Source of the DNA: Hermatobates lingyangjiaoensis
Taxonomy: Eukaryota; Arthropoda; Insecta; Hemiptera; Hermatobatidae
NCBI GenBank assembly: GCA_026182355.1
Contig: JAPFBL010000165.1
Coordinates: forward strand, 124,001-188,000
Reading direction: 5' to 3'
Length of the DNA stretch: 64,000 nucleotides
Part shown: positions 1 to 10,500 of the stretch, one piece after another
Layout: each line of letters starts with the position of its first letter
How positions within the stretch are numbered: position 1 is the first letter of the stretch
Program-made: the position numbers and the translations under genes
Notes under the pieces: model-generated
Told to the model about the DNA's origin: nothing
Databases searched by the model: none
What the model saw: only the letters and a program-made list of their open reading frames with translations

Positions 1-2
1 AC

Positions 3-581
3 CTGGCTAACAAACAGGCCAACAACCTGGCTAACAAACAGGCCAACAACCTTGCTAACAAACAGGCCAACAACCTTGCTAACAAACAGGCCAACAACCA
101 GGAATACAACCGGGTCAACAACCTAGCCAACAAACAGGCCAACAATCAGGAATACAACCAGGCCAACAACCGGGTCAATAACCTGGCTAACAAACAGGCC
201 AGCAATCAGGAATACAACCGGGCCAACAACCTGGCCAACAAACAGGCCAATAACTTGGCCAACAAACAGGCCAACAACCTGGCCAACAATCTGGCCAACA
301 AACAGGCCAACAACCTGGCCAACAAACAGGCCAACAACCAGGAATACAACCGGTCCAACAACCTGGCCAACAAACAGGCCAACAATCAAGAATACAACCA
401 GGCCAACAACCGGATCAATAACCTGGCCAACAAACAGGCCAACAACCAGGAATACAACCGGGCCAACAACCAGGAGTATAACCGGGCCAACAACCTGGCT
501 AACAAACAAGCCAACAACCTGGCCAACAAACAGGCTAACAATCAGGAATACAATCGGGTCAACAACCAGGCTAACAACTGA
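3..581 (+). CDS. Partial Asn/Gln-rich repetitive protein, C-terminal part
   Basis: The frame is open from the window edge to a TGA at 579-581 (192 codons) and must start upstream. It is built of 8-codon units of two kinds, LANKQANN and QEYNRANN, with a few 4-codon half units (for example RVNN, LANN), so the DNA is a 12/24-bp minisatellite that never leaves frame. Most differences between copies are silent in this frame: ctg/ctt/cta/ttg, gct/gcc, aac/aat, cag/caa, gaa/gag and tac/tat. Replacements are few (A to V, S or I; R to Q). That bias favours real coding on this strand over the hydrophobic open frame on the other strand. No signal peptide or membrane segment is visible in this part. The composition suggests a low-complexity structural or secreted protein, but I do not recognise the family. 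A short 3' untranslated stretch with AATAAA follows. Confidence 0.55.
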   Translation: MANKQANNLANKQANNLANKQANNLANKQANNQEYNRVNNLANKQANNQEYNQANNRVNNLANKQASNQEYNRANNLANKQANNLANKQANNLANNLANKQANNLANKQANNQEYNRSNNLANKQANNQEYNQANNRINNLANKQANNQEYNRANNQEYNRANNLANKQANNLANKQANNQEYNRVNNQANN

Positions 582-734
582 TTTCAGTTTGTTATGAAAT
601 CACCCTCCGGAAGATGACTTGATATGAAACATCAACCATTTGTAATATTCTTTATAGCTTTTGTATTATGTACATAATAGTTGAATAATTTTAATACAGC
701 AAGGTTTAATCGAACAGAAGATGGTTATTTCTCC

Positions 735-740
735 AATAAA
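735..740 (+). promoter_or_regulatory. Candidate polyadenylation signal AATAAA
   Basis: The hexamer lies about 155 bases after the stop of the repetitive open frame. It is the first canonical signal downstream, consistent with a short 3' UTR, but AATAAA is common by chance in DNA this AT-rich. Confidence 0.3.
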
Positions 741-959
741 TGTTTGCCTCTCCAGTAAACAGCTCTCCGGTGGTAGGAAAAACCAACTTACTTCTGATCA
801 TCTCACACCATGCTATATTTACGAAATCTACCGTGGCTGTTTTGACTGAAGATATAACTTATTATTTCTAGCTTGTTTTTCTAATGATTGTCACTATCAA
901 TAGTTGAGAAATATATTGAAGAATGAAGCCTTTTTCATTAATCTTGATGCTATTTTTAA

Positions 960-1620
960 TATCTAGATGGATATGTGAAAATGACGCAATAAGTGCTATT
1001 TTATCAAAACTTTGTAAACAAATAGCATTAAATTCTTTTCCTCAAAATTCAAAATTATACAGAAATGATGTTGACGCTATTGTTGAATCAACTTAACTAT
1101 AATGATGACACTATATTAGCTTGGAGAGATTATTCTAGATTGAGCCTATTTCACCTCTACTGATAGCTATTTAATAGATCTAGATGATCAGATGAAAGTG
1201 ACGCAATTAAGTGATAACTTGGTGTCAAAACTGCTGTAAACCAAATGCATAAATTTTTTCTGAAAGTCCTACAAGATTTACAGAAATGATGTTGACGCTA
1301 TTGTTGAATCAATTAACAAATGTGACACTTATTGCTTGGAGAGATTTTCTAATTGGCGATTCCCCCACTATAGCTAAATAGATTAATTATCAGATTAAAG
1401 TTGACTTAATGATAACTAAAGTGTCAACTGCTGAGGCTGTAATTTTCATGAAATCCCTATTAAGATTGCTCCTAATGGATGTTCAACATATATTTTAAAG
1501 TTCTTCCATGAAGATATAACATTCTTTATAAATAAATAAAGTTGACTTTTTAAACTAAAGTGATGGAGGCTGTTGTTCATGAAATCTATTAATTGCTTCC
1601 TTTGTCATTTATTTGTCAGT
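960..1620. repeat. Decayed tandem repeat, about 4 units of roughly 150-220 bp
   Basis: Phrases recur in the same order: gatgttgacgctattgttg at about 1067 and 1288, gcttggagagat at about 1120 and 1336, tgacgcaa at about 983 and 1201, and a related weaker block after 1385 and again after 1535. Units have diverged and shortened toward the right. No coding potential is visible. Confidence 0.5.
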
Positions 1621-3240
1621 TCCACTCAAAAGAACTTTTGCAGTGCAGTGCAAAAATTTTGGATATGTATATGATTCTAAACATTTATAAATAGTTTACT
1701 AACTCATTCCTTTAATATAACCTTATTTTCAGGTACTCAGATTAAAAACAAATTGTCTTTCTTAATTTGTATTATAAATTAATTTACGACCATTCAGTTA
1801 ATCAGACTACAAGCATTTATTTTAAATCTGGCTGCATTAAATCCAGGTTATTACTTGTGTTTACTTCAGCGAACGCTGCAAAATAATAATATATGAAGAG
1901 AATTGTAACTAATCAACTTATAGTTCAAACTATTGATGTTTATTGTATTAGTTTTTTTGACATTTCATCTCTCATAGGCGTTTCATCATTTTATTAAATG
2001 AAGAGTTAATTAATTATTTCTGCTGAAAACTGTGAGTAGTTTATTAGTCTGTAATCCTGAAGTTATTAAACATAGTGATTGATCCAGTTATCACTTTATA
2101 TGCTTGTTTTCATATATATCACAAACGACCAACATGATAAAATTATTACCATACCTGTAATAATGATTTTGTAAAGCTAATGTGAAGATGTCGCGAGAAT
2201 GATAGGATCTCATTAGAAACTTAATCTTCTATCTAAAGATCATCCAAGAGTAGTTCTGTAACTTAGATTGTTTTATGTTAATTTTTTTTTCTCCTTTTGC
2301 AGATATAAGGAGCTATTTAAGTAGATTTAGAAACAAGTATTTTTCCTTTATCAAACTTTCAACATTTTCGGAGATATGCTGCATTAGGTTAAAGAAAGTA
2401 CCATTAAACATTACTTTTCTTCTAATAATTGGCCTTTTTCGTATTCTTGCATATAAGAGCTATTGTAATATAGAGCATTCAGTAGGTCATCCAGAACTAA
2501 ACACCAGAGCAAGATAGATACCACACTAATACCTACACTATATATTCTTTTAGAGTATTACTGTAATGTATTCTATAGTTTCTGGATTCATTCTTGTACA
2601 CGAGATGTACGCTGAATGAATTATTTTTCCAATATAAATAATAATAAAACAATAGTAATGAAATAGTCACATATTTTAATGCCACAAATGAACATCAATA
2701 TTTAATTCTGAGGAAACTAAGCTGTAGATAATATTTATGATCAATTAGAATAAAATATTAGAGAGTTATAACAATAAATGGATCAGTATTCTCTACCTAT
2801 GGCAGTGATGTAGGGTGTTTGATAGTTTTTTTTACGGATACGGAGGTTCCCGTTAGCAAAGTAAAGTGGCACATTTTTGCCAGCTACGTTTGATTTGCAT
2901 GTTAGTTAAAATCTGTGTTATTTAATGAAATTTGTTCTTTGGCTGGAGAGTGTACCACTCGAGTGTGTTAGTGTGGCGCATAATTATTCATTCCGTGAAG
3001 TGATTATTTCTCCAGCAGTTTATGTTTTGTTTCAATTATTCCCACTATATTTTAGTACTCTAGAAACCATCTTTATAATTTTGTTGAAAGTATAACTTCA
3101 TTTAGTTGTTTGAAGCTTATTTGAATTATTCCAAATGTTATAATAGTTAATTTATTTTAGATTCTTCCGCAGATTGCTGTGACATTTTTATTTTCATCTA
3201 TGAACTAAGATCTGAATGATTTTGGACAAATTACTGTATA
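1621..3240. other. AT-rich, no supported feature
   Basis: Only short frames occur. A pyrimidine tract ending in CAG at about 2280-2301 looks like a splice acceptor, but the frame after it is AT-driven and unconvincing. Confidence 0.5.
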
Positions 3241-3244
3241 AGAA

Positions 3245-3345
3245 CAAACAACGTTCAAACCACAATAAAAATTTGAAAAAAGAGTATGATTTTTCAACCA
3301 TAACAAACGATCTTCTTCAGAGTCAAATCCTAACTGAAATTAAAT
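3245..3345 (-). repeat. Decayed PLE-type ribozyme repeat, family C
   Basis: On the minus strand the segment resembles the repeat at 63517-63680: a CTGAAGA core (3314-3320), a G-T-rich stem II region, GAAA (3292-3295) and an end like TATTGTGGTTTGA. The self-complementary AGATCT after GAAA is degraded, so cleavage activity is unlikely. Confidence 0.5.
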
Positions 3346-3469
3346 ATGTAGAAGCATCAGGTAAACAGGTGAGAGAGTAGGAGGGAAGAGGGGTATTTTA
3401 AATGGTGTAAAGTTCAGGAATGTACAATAGTCCAGGGAGAGATGTTTGGGTAAACAAAGGAATACAAGA

Positions 3470-3560
3470 AAAGTAAAATACTATCCGCTAGCTGTCAACC
3501 GTCTTAGCTGAGGCTGTTGCCTTCGTCAAGACCGAGTCAAGTTTGAAAAGCCCGTTAAAT
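3470..3560 (-). repeat. Possible decayed hammerhead-like repeat
   Basis: Minus strand holds TTGACGA followed by AGGC-AACA-GCCT, a perfect small hairpin, in the position of a hammerhead core and stem II. The GAAA that should follow is absent. It may be the remnant of a further family. Confidence 0.25.
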
Positions 3561-4548
3561 GTTTATAATATTTGGTCTATTAAATTTTATCAGAGATGAT
3601 TCGATATTATTTCTTAACAACACCGATATTTCAATATGTAATCATTTTATAGTAGCTCCGGTCCAATCAACATGATGATTTTAATTATGTATATGCAAGA
3701 ATAAGGCGGTATGTTTTTCTTGTCTACTTACGTTGTATTGGTGTTGTCAGACACGTATCTTTAATGATTTACCAGTTTGATCAAAATAAATTGTACGGAA
3801 ACTTTTGGACGAGGTTTTATAATTACCATTACACTCCAGTTCCCTGGGAGAGTTTTTTACCAACATCGTATACGTCATACACCATACGTTTTTTCATGCT
3901 TTGACCAAATTCACAACTCAATTATTATTAAGAGCAAATTAGTTACAAAAATTAACCTCTGCTAACACATTTGTATTATTTTCGTACAGAAGTTGGAAAA
4001 CTTTTGGACTACGGAGTGACATTGACTTCAAAAAATTAATCAAGTGGGCCGAGGTGATAGATGGATCTCAACCCTTAGACATGATCTATGTTTTTTTATA
4101 AGTTACCTTTATTTTGAATATAAGTAAGAGATAAATTTTTATTTTAAATTCCTTACAAGGATAATTTGTTTTAAATATAAATGACTCATTACAAACAGTA
4201 CTGTCGTCTGCTCTTCATTATATTGGTATTTTGACTTTATTCCACTCCAAATTCCTTTGATACGGTTAGTGTGAATTCGAGTTTTGGTATCTTTGAATAA
4301 TTAATTTTTAAAAGCTCCAGTTCTCACTCTTGTTATAGTTAGAATCAAGTATCTGATTAATATTCTCAGCATAGAAGCAGTAGATAAATAGAGAACTTTA
4401 GATTTTTCATTAAATCATATTCATTAAAATTTTAATTTTAAAACAAAATCTGTTAAAATACTATTGATGGTGACACTTTGTTCTTCCCCTTAAAACACGA
4501 AACTAGAGAAATGCCACTCCTTAAACTCAATCAGTTAGTGTACAAATA

Positions 4549-4880
4549 AGAGGGCCAGGCTAGCTCATTGGTTACGTGCTCACCTCCTAACTGATAGGAC
4601 CGGGGTTCAATCCTCACCTGGCCCTCGATTTATTCACGCGGGAGGTGAATAAATCTGAGCAAGTCGTCTCTCGGAGAAGGACGTTAAACCGTCGGTCCCG
4701 AGCCTGTACGATGTCAGGTACTCGTTAAAGACCCCTACTCTAAATACATTTGAGTTAGGCAAAATTTAGGACTCCCACTGTAGAATCAATCTTCATTGTG
4801 TGGTATTACAAAGGGCCAATGCTTGGCCTTCGTGTGTTCCCTTGTGGGACTGCCACTGCAACCTAACCTAACCTAACCTA
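4549..4880 (+). mobile_element. tRNA-derived SINE, essentially full length
   Basis: The head carries a tRNA-like A box (tagctcattggttacgtgc) and B box (ggggttcaatcc) for RNA polymerase III. A ~200-bp body and a tail of (CCTAA) repeats follow. The element is bounded by a perfect 13-bp target-site duplication, tagtgtacaaata, at 4536-4548 and 4879-4891. The same body recurs at 11.7, 13.2, 15.05, 35.2, 58.6 and 62.8 kb. The long duplication implies LINE-type target-primed insertion; the enzyme donor is not identified. Confidence 0.88.
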
Positions 4881-4891
4881 GTGTACAAATA

Positions 4892-6280
4892 CAAGCACCA
4901 CAAAGAACTGTTCATATCTTCTAGGTACATCAGAATGATAATGACCAAGTTTCAAGAATGTCTCACGCTTCATCTAAGAGTGGAGGCCCATGACCCTGCA
5001 CCCATCACGAACCATTTCATTGCTACTCACCGCCATATTATGAGATATTAGCAGATTACAATTTACTAAATCCTAATTAGTGAATACAATTATGCAAACT
5101 TTCCTTACCTTAAACTGCTTCACCTCAGGAATTATAGAAATTTCTAGGTCTAAATATTCAAAGTAGTCAAATTGTTATCTCTATTTTTGAGAATAATAAA
5201 TTATTTGTAGTTCTTGAGGGAGGAGGAGCCGGTCATGCTAAGTTCATTCGCCTGGGAGCAATACGAATTATATAACCTTGCTTTCGACTTCCTTCTCCAC
5301 CCCTCCTATAAACTATCCCTACAATCTAGTTATGCAGTAACGATTAGTTGTCCTGTAAATTAAGTTTAATGTCAACGTTATATGTAATAGCAAATGTAAT
5401 AGTTACATTAGATAGTAAGTTAATGATGACTCACAGAGGCAGAAAGCTCATTAAACTTAGCGTTATTAGAAATAGTTATATAGGAACGAAAGGCAGTGAA
5501 GTTGTTCAGTTCAGGCTAGTTTTACCTGCCTGATAGAGCTAGAGGATATGTTCAGGCAGGTTTTTTGCAGCTATTATCGCCTACTTAGTATACAATAGTT
5601 GGAAAAGTTATTATAAATAGACAAAAATAAGTGCATTATGACTTCATCCAATATTTTAAACCTGTTCATCATGTCCGATATCACGAAAGAAGGTAGAGGA
5701 AGGTAGCACAATAGACAATTTTGCAGAACGAAACACATATAGATTGGCTATAATGTCAATGAAAAAGCACTGCGAATATCCAAAGACAAAGAAAATTACT
5801 TAATTTAATGCTTAATGATATAAACGTTTATCTTAAAAGAAACTGTGTATTTCAGCAACTAAGCATCTATAATTACCTATGCGAAAGCTTGACGTAGTGA
5901 TTACTAAATCTAGATAGAATGTATCACTTCGTTCAATACATTGAGTATGGTCTAGTATTGATATATACCCCTAATTTGCTGTATACATACATACCACAGT
6001 GTACTCACCACAATAATTTAACAAACCAACTGCATATGAATTCTATATGAAGCAGTTAAAAAATGAAAATGAGCTCCTTTGACAGCAGAGAGCGCACCGG
6101 TTCGGTGCAAACACTGTGATGAACAGCTGATGAACAGCCTGCTGCCATTCGTCAAGCCATAAGCCAATCACTGGCCAGCATCCAAGTGTTTGCTAACAGA
6201 CTGTGTCTACAAACCCAATGGCATAAATCTATCATACATTCTACTTTTCAGCTTCCCAAATACATTTATCACAGACATGA
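4892..6280. other. No supported feature
   Basis: AT-rich DNA with short chance frames. Around 5210-5300 and 6060-6190 the GC content is somewhat higher, but no gene or repeat could be identified. Confidence 0.45.
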
Positions 6281-6289
6281 GAAGAAAAG

Positions 6290-6580
6290 AGAAAAAGCAC
6301 TTGGACAGACAATACTCTATTTTATCATTGTAGGGTAAAAAGATAATGAAATAGTCTCCATTTACAGAATTTATTAGTATAAACAATGCTTTTCGAACAA
6401 ATAGTGTTCGTGGTTGTACCATAGACACTAACCCTTAGTTAATGCCTGAAGAAGAACATTACGTGTTCGAAACGAGTTGTTCATAGTATTAAATTTCTAT
6501 ATGTGCAGACTATTTCATTAGCTTTTTACCCTTCAAAGAGTAAATACCACATAATAACTGATTGCACTACCCTAGATATT
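6290..6580. repeat. Foldback repeat, ribozyme family A
   Basis: Two diverged copies lie head to head: minus strand about 6290-6405 and plus strand about 6435-6580. The plus copy has CTGAAGA (6446-6452), a GAACA/TGTTC stem II, GAAA (6469-6472) and ACGAGT, a one-base-broken palindrome, then the family end beginning gagtaaataccacataata. It fits a hammerhead layout with weak stem I. The minus copy has lost the CTGAAGA core. Related to 20281-20655. Confidence 0.6.
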
Positions 6581-6629
6581 ATTTTATTCAATGAGACCTG
6601 CATATCGGAAACACTACTTTCTAATTACA

Positions 6630-6632
<3 letters not shown>

Positions 6633-6678
<46 letters not shown>
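6633..6678. repeat. (AC)n microsatellite
   Basis: Uninterrupted AC dinucleotides; the reading frames across it are artefacts of the repeat. Confidence 0.95.
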
Positions 6679-6680
<2 letters not shown>

Positions 6681-6910
6681 CACAAAAAGAAGAAGAAGGA
6701 GAGGTCGACTCGGCTGTCAAACAGCGACATGTTATATAAGTTGTTCTTTGTCAGCTGATAGAATCTCCCTCTCTTACTTCTATTTCTCGCAGATTCATTA
6801 TTCATAAGAGATATATGATGATAATATCGATGACTGCATTTTTAGAGGTGATCCAATACTTTTTGTTGTATTCATAGGATACTTTTATATGTTAATATTT
6901 GTTGTATTTA

Positions 6911-7480
6911 TTAAGCATTCATGTCGAAGTCCACTACATGCGACAGTGGGTCCCTATCGCATGGGGCTTCTACACTACACACGTTTCCTTGCGCCCTTGG
7001 TTCTTCCATTGGCCTCTCTGAGTCAGGGGACGCCATTCTTCCTCTTTTGGTCTCCGTCAGGGACATGCTCTCGCGGCCCCTTTTCTTAGACTCCGGAGTC
7101 GCCATGAGGTCATCTAGGAACTTGAGATTATCAGAAGATAAACCTTCATTTCCGGGGGAGATGAACGCTTCTAGGTTTTTCTGCTGGCTACTCATAGCGA
7201 CCTCGCTATTCCTTCTTGGCGCTACACATAGCTTCCCTAACTCACTTGCTACCTTCTTGTCGGCGGATTGTCTCCTCAATACATCCATGGGAGCGGACGA
7301 GGGCTTCCCCATTGACGTCCTCACATACTTCCCATCTGCACCCCTCGGCCGGGGGTTGGCAACTTTAGTAGGGCTTCGCATCTTATTCTCCGCTAAACTT
7401 GCCCTAGGAGATTTTCTCATCTGGTCCTCGCTCCTCAAGGAGGTCGATTTCTGATCGGCTTTTGGTTACTTCCCACTCAT
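6911..7480 (-). pseudogene. ORF1 (gag-like) N-terminus of a non-LTR retrotransposon, broken
   Basis: Minus-strand frame from an ATG at 7480-7478 to a stop at 6911. Its fifth codon is TAA (7468-7466), after which about 185 codons stay open; the first internal ATG is at about 7420. The product is basic and rich in Lys, Arg, Ser, Pro and Met, typical of the disordered N-terminal part of R1/TRAS-like ORF1 proteins, which bind element RNA. No zinc knuckles are present; the frame runs into AT-rich DNA at about 6911, so the copy is cut off before that domain. GC content is clearly higher than the flanks. The clade is an inference from composition and the nearby R1-like fragments; a host protein is the alternative. 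Confidence 0.5.
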
Positions 7481-7940
7481 GTTGTCGGATACTCCTTGGA
7501 CTCCTGATTAAAATAGCGTTTTCCCCGTGCCTGTAGCTCCACCTGGAGCCGAGAAAAACGCGTTCAGGATAGGGGATTGGTCCAGAGGGCCAGAGATGAT
7601 GGGAAACTATCAGAGGGGGTAATAAAATAAAATTGGATATGGGCCAGGTATGAAAAAATGACGGGGGGGGGGGGGGGGAGAAAATTGGAAAAACGCAAAA
7701 AACCGCTGAAGACCCAGAAAGTGAGGGTTAAAAACTTCTCACAATGCTCCAAAAGTAAAAAGCTGCAGATGACAACTCACTAAAAAGTGCTCTACGTTCT
7801 ATGGCGCTCTCTCTAGGCAAAATTGAGAAAAAATTTCCCGCAGGGGATGCTCTCAGTATCACCGAAGGTCCAGGATATCGCCGTACCCGGACAAATATCG
7901 CGCGCGATGACTGACGGCACGATACTCAAATGAAAAGATA
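7481..7940 (-). other. Probable 5' untranslated region of the ORF1 element
   Basis: GC-richer than the surroundings, joined without a break to the ORF1 start and to the 43-bp array. It contains a 16-base G run (7663-7678), which is poly-C in element orientation. No frame of note. Confidence 0.35.
7663..7678. repeat. Homopolymer run of 16 G
   Basis: Direct count from the sequence. A second, 20-base G run occurs at 18482-18501, also beside a minus-strand non-LTR element. Confidence 0.9.
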
Positions 7941-8280
7941 TTGAAAAGACCAAGAGATGGCGTATCGCCGTGTAATTTCATGAAAAGACCAACCGATGGC
8001 GTTAAAATCGCCATGTAATTTCATGAAAGGAACATTACCATGTTCTTATTACCTCCGTATAATTTCATGAAAAGACCAAGAGATGGCGTTAGAATCGCCG
8101 TGTAATTTCATAAAAAGACCAAGAGATAGCGATAGAATCGCCAAGTAATTTCATGAAAAGACCAAGAGATGGCGTTAGAACTGGCGTGTAATTTCATGAA
8201 AAGACCAAGAGATGGCATTAGAATCGCCGTGTAATTTGATGAGAAGATCAAGAGATGTCGTTAGAATCACCGCGTAATTC
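7941..8280. repeat. 43-bp tandem array, 8 copies
   Basis: Copies start at about 7941, 7981, 8024, 8068, 8111, 8154, 8197 and 8240. The consensus starts tgaaaagaccaagagatgg and ends tgtaatttca. Each unit carries a small dyad, GGCG-ttagaat-CGCC, mostly kept although copies differ elsewhere. The array lies upstream of the minus-strand ORF1, where some non-LTR elements carry tandem promoter monomers; that role here is inference. Confidence 0.85.
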
Positions 8281-8319
8281 TTGTTATGTGTAATACTTGT
8301 TACTGCGCTACGGTCCAGA

Positions 8320-8600
8320 ATCTTTGATGGATCAAGTTGATATTTTACATAAAAATGGGCCCCATAAGGACGAAGATCCCTATTGTTTGGGAAGAATTAT
8401 GCATGATGGGAAAGTCACTTTTTTTGCCAAAAACCGTTTTTTTTTAAACATTTATTTCTCTTAAACTGATAACCCTAGAGTTTTGAAATTTTGACATTAT
8501 CTTTGAGGTTACAAATGGAACAAACGAAAAATATATTCAGAATTTTAAAACAACAGGAAATGTTTCTTTTTTAATAAAATTAAAAATTTTGACTAATAAT
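8320..8600. repeat. Dispersed repeat, copy 1
   Basis: Shares ordered blocks with 46236-46560: gatggatcaa, atattttacaya-aaaatg, catgatrgraaagtcactttt and agttttgaaat. Type unknown and no frame; the edge toward 8600 is uncertain. Confidence 0.5.
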
Positions 8601-10100
8601 TCAGTCTCAAAACTTGTGAGAGTGATACAAGCCATACCGTTTGACGGATCCAAATGAAACTATGCTTAAAAATAGAACATTGCATGGAAAATGATTTGAG
8701 GTAATTTTTTTTAAAATTACATTCACAGAAAGGGCGTAATATTAAGACTTCTGTTTTGAGATAATGTTTTTTTGACGCTAAAGTGCTTATTAAAAAATAA
8801 TAAAAATTTGACCAAAAATGGAACAAAAAATTAGCAATTCATAAACAAAAATTCATGAAGTTTCAATTACGGGAAAGAGCAATAACGCTATAAAAACTGT
8901 TTGTTTATCTTAGACTAAGAGATCACCTGCTATACTTGTCGAATTTTTGATATTTTTCTTACAATGTTTACATTGATTTAGAAATTTTTTAGCAAATCCA
9001 CTGAGATAAAATAGATATTTATAAAAAAACAATTTATATAGTTTATTGACTTATACGAGGTGTAAGAGGAATAATATTGTTACATGTAAAAAAATCAATC
9101 CCAATAAACATAAATAAATTGAGTATGTAAACTGGCTAATTACTAATATATTTTTTCTCAATATACATTCATAGTAAACTTATAACAGAGCACAGGAGGC
9201 AGGAAAAGGTTAAGATTCACTCAGAAAAAATTCGTATATATGTTATTTGACAAAGGGGAAGGAAAATGTTCTTATTAAATACTAAGAAGCCATAAAATTC
9301 CCAGTATAATAATTCTATAAAAAACCAAACATGTAAAAGATATTTCAAAATTGATGCTTTCGTTTAGAGATTAATAAATGTAATTATCGTACATTTTTAA
9401 TTATAAATCATCTTAAAATAACATTTTTTCTTCGCTGTTTATGACGTTTTTCAGAGAAAAAACGGGTAAACGATGTAAGAAATCCACTGGCTATTTGAAC
9501 AAAAGCCATGTTCTCTTGTAGGAGAATATTTCGTATCAAGAAATGTTATTACTGCTGTAGTTGTACTAATGAAATTATTTGCATCAGCTGTGTGATGTAC
9601 AAAAATAAGCTTGTATATTGATATGTCCTTCAATCACTATCTTTACAACCTGAGGAATGAAAGACTAATAATGATATCCCATTTAGATGTTTTCGTTATG
9701 GTTAAATGAGACGTTATGTGTTATTTACTCAAGAAATTTGATATTAAGCTACTTATAGTAAAGTTGAGTGTAGGCCATTCCAGATTTTTTATTATAAATT
9801 CCATTGATTAGTGCAATGTCTTTAAGACTTTCAGTTCATTATAATTGATTAGTATAACTATAGTTGATAAATGACCTTTTATTATAGTATCTACGGATGA
9901 AGAAGAATAATTTACGAGGTAATATGTTTTATAATAGATTAAATAAATATCAGTATTCTATAAATGATATCCTAATTTTGTTACCAGTTGAATTATTTTT
10001 TAGTGGACCTGTTTCATTGAAGTGGTACATGTGTTAACTGTAAAAAAACCAAAATTATTATCTGTTAAATATTGTTGTTTGACATGAAATAATATACTTA
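8601..10100. other. AT-rich, no supported feature
   Basis: Only short chance frames. Around 10105-10160 a CCTGAAGATGG phrase recalls hammerhead cores, but no stem or GAAA follows. Confidence 0.45.
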
Positions 10101-10227
10101 GAAGTATATGAAGGTACATGTTAGCCTATGCCTGAAGATGGTTGTATAAATGGCTCATATACCTCTCATAATATAGATTAAGAACACCTGAGCAGGTTAA
10201 AATAGCTCCTATTCAACATGCGCATTT

Positions 10228-10500
10228 AACGCGGAGACACCCCAATCTTCTAGACACTTGGTGTATGAGTGCTGTTTGAGGGAACCACAAAGACTTGCTT
10301 CATCATGCCCATGGAATGCGGAGACACCCCAATCTCCTAGACACTTAGTGTATGAGTGCTGTTTGAGGGAACCACAAAGACTGGCTCTCATACCGAAGGT
10401 CTTGGTTTGTGGAGAGGAGTGGCCAGTTAGGCCATCCTCATTAATTAAAAAACGATATTACAAAGAATTTGTGACATTTTTGTACAGTGTAGACATATGA
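10228..10500 (+). pseudogene. Non-LTR retrotransposon ORF2 C-terminus, with in-frame duplication
   Basis: In frame, the last 61 codons read as a reverse-transcriptase ORF2 tail: an E-T-P-x4-H-L-V-Y-E-C segment (the His/Cys end of the usual C-terminal zinc-binding motif of R1/TRAS-like ORF2), a WPV segment, then a Lys-Tyr-Phe-rich end at TGA 10498-10500. The HLVYEC block is duplicated in tandem: 10228-10314 and 10315-about 10388, period 87 bp (29 codons), frame kept. The 5' side is truncated just before the first copy. The clade is inferred. Confidence 0.65.

Noticed and set aside
123..509. Long hydrophobic minus-strand frame (FVGQVVG repeats) opposite the repetitive protein
   Set aside because: Variation between repeat units is mostly silent in the plus frame, not in this one; it is open only because the repeat lacks stops on that strand.
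2275..2517. Frame preceded by a T-rich tract and CAG acceptor
   Set aside because: The acceptor looks good, but the frame is AT-driven, has a poor donor and shows no recognisable segment.
6614..6805. Cys-Val repeat frame on the minus strand
   Set aside because: Translation of an (AC)n microsatellite.
6921..7454. 177-codon plus-strand frame opposite ORF1
   Set aside because: Antisense of the basic minus-strand ORF1; the minus frame has the gag-like composition and the upstream ATG.
10105..10160. Possible hammerhead core CCTGAAGATGG
   Set aside because: No stem II, GAAA or palindrome follows within the required distance.
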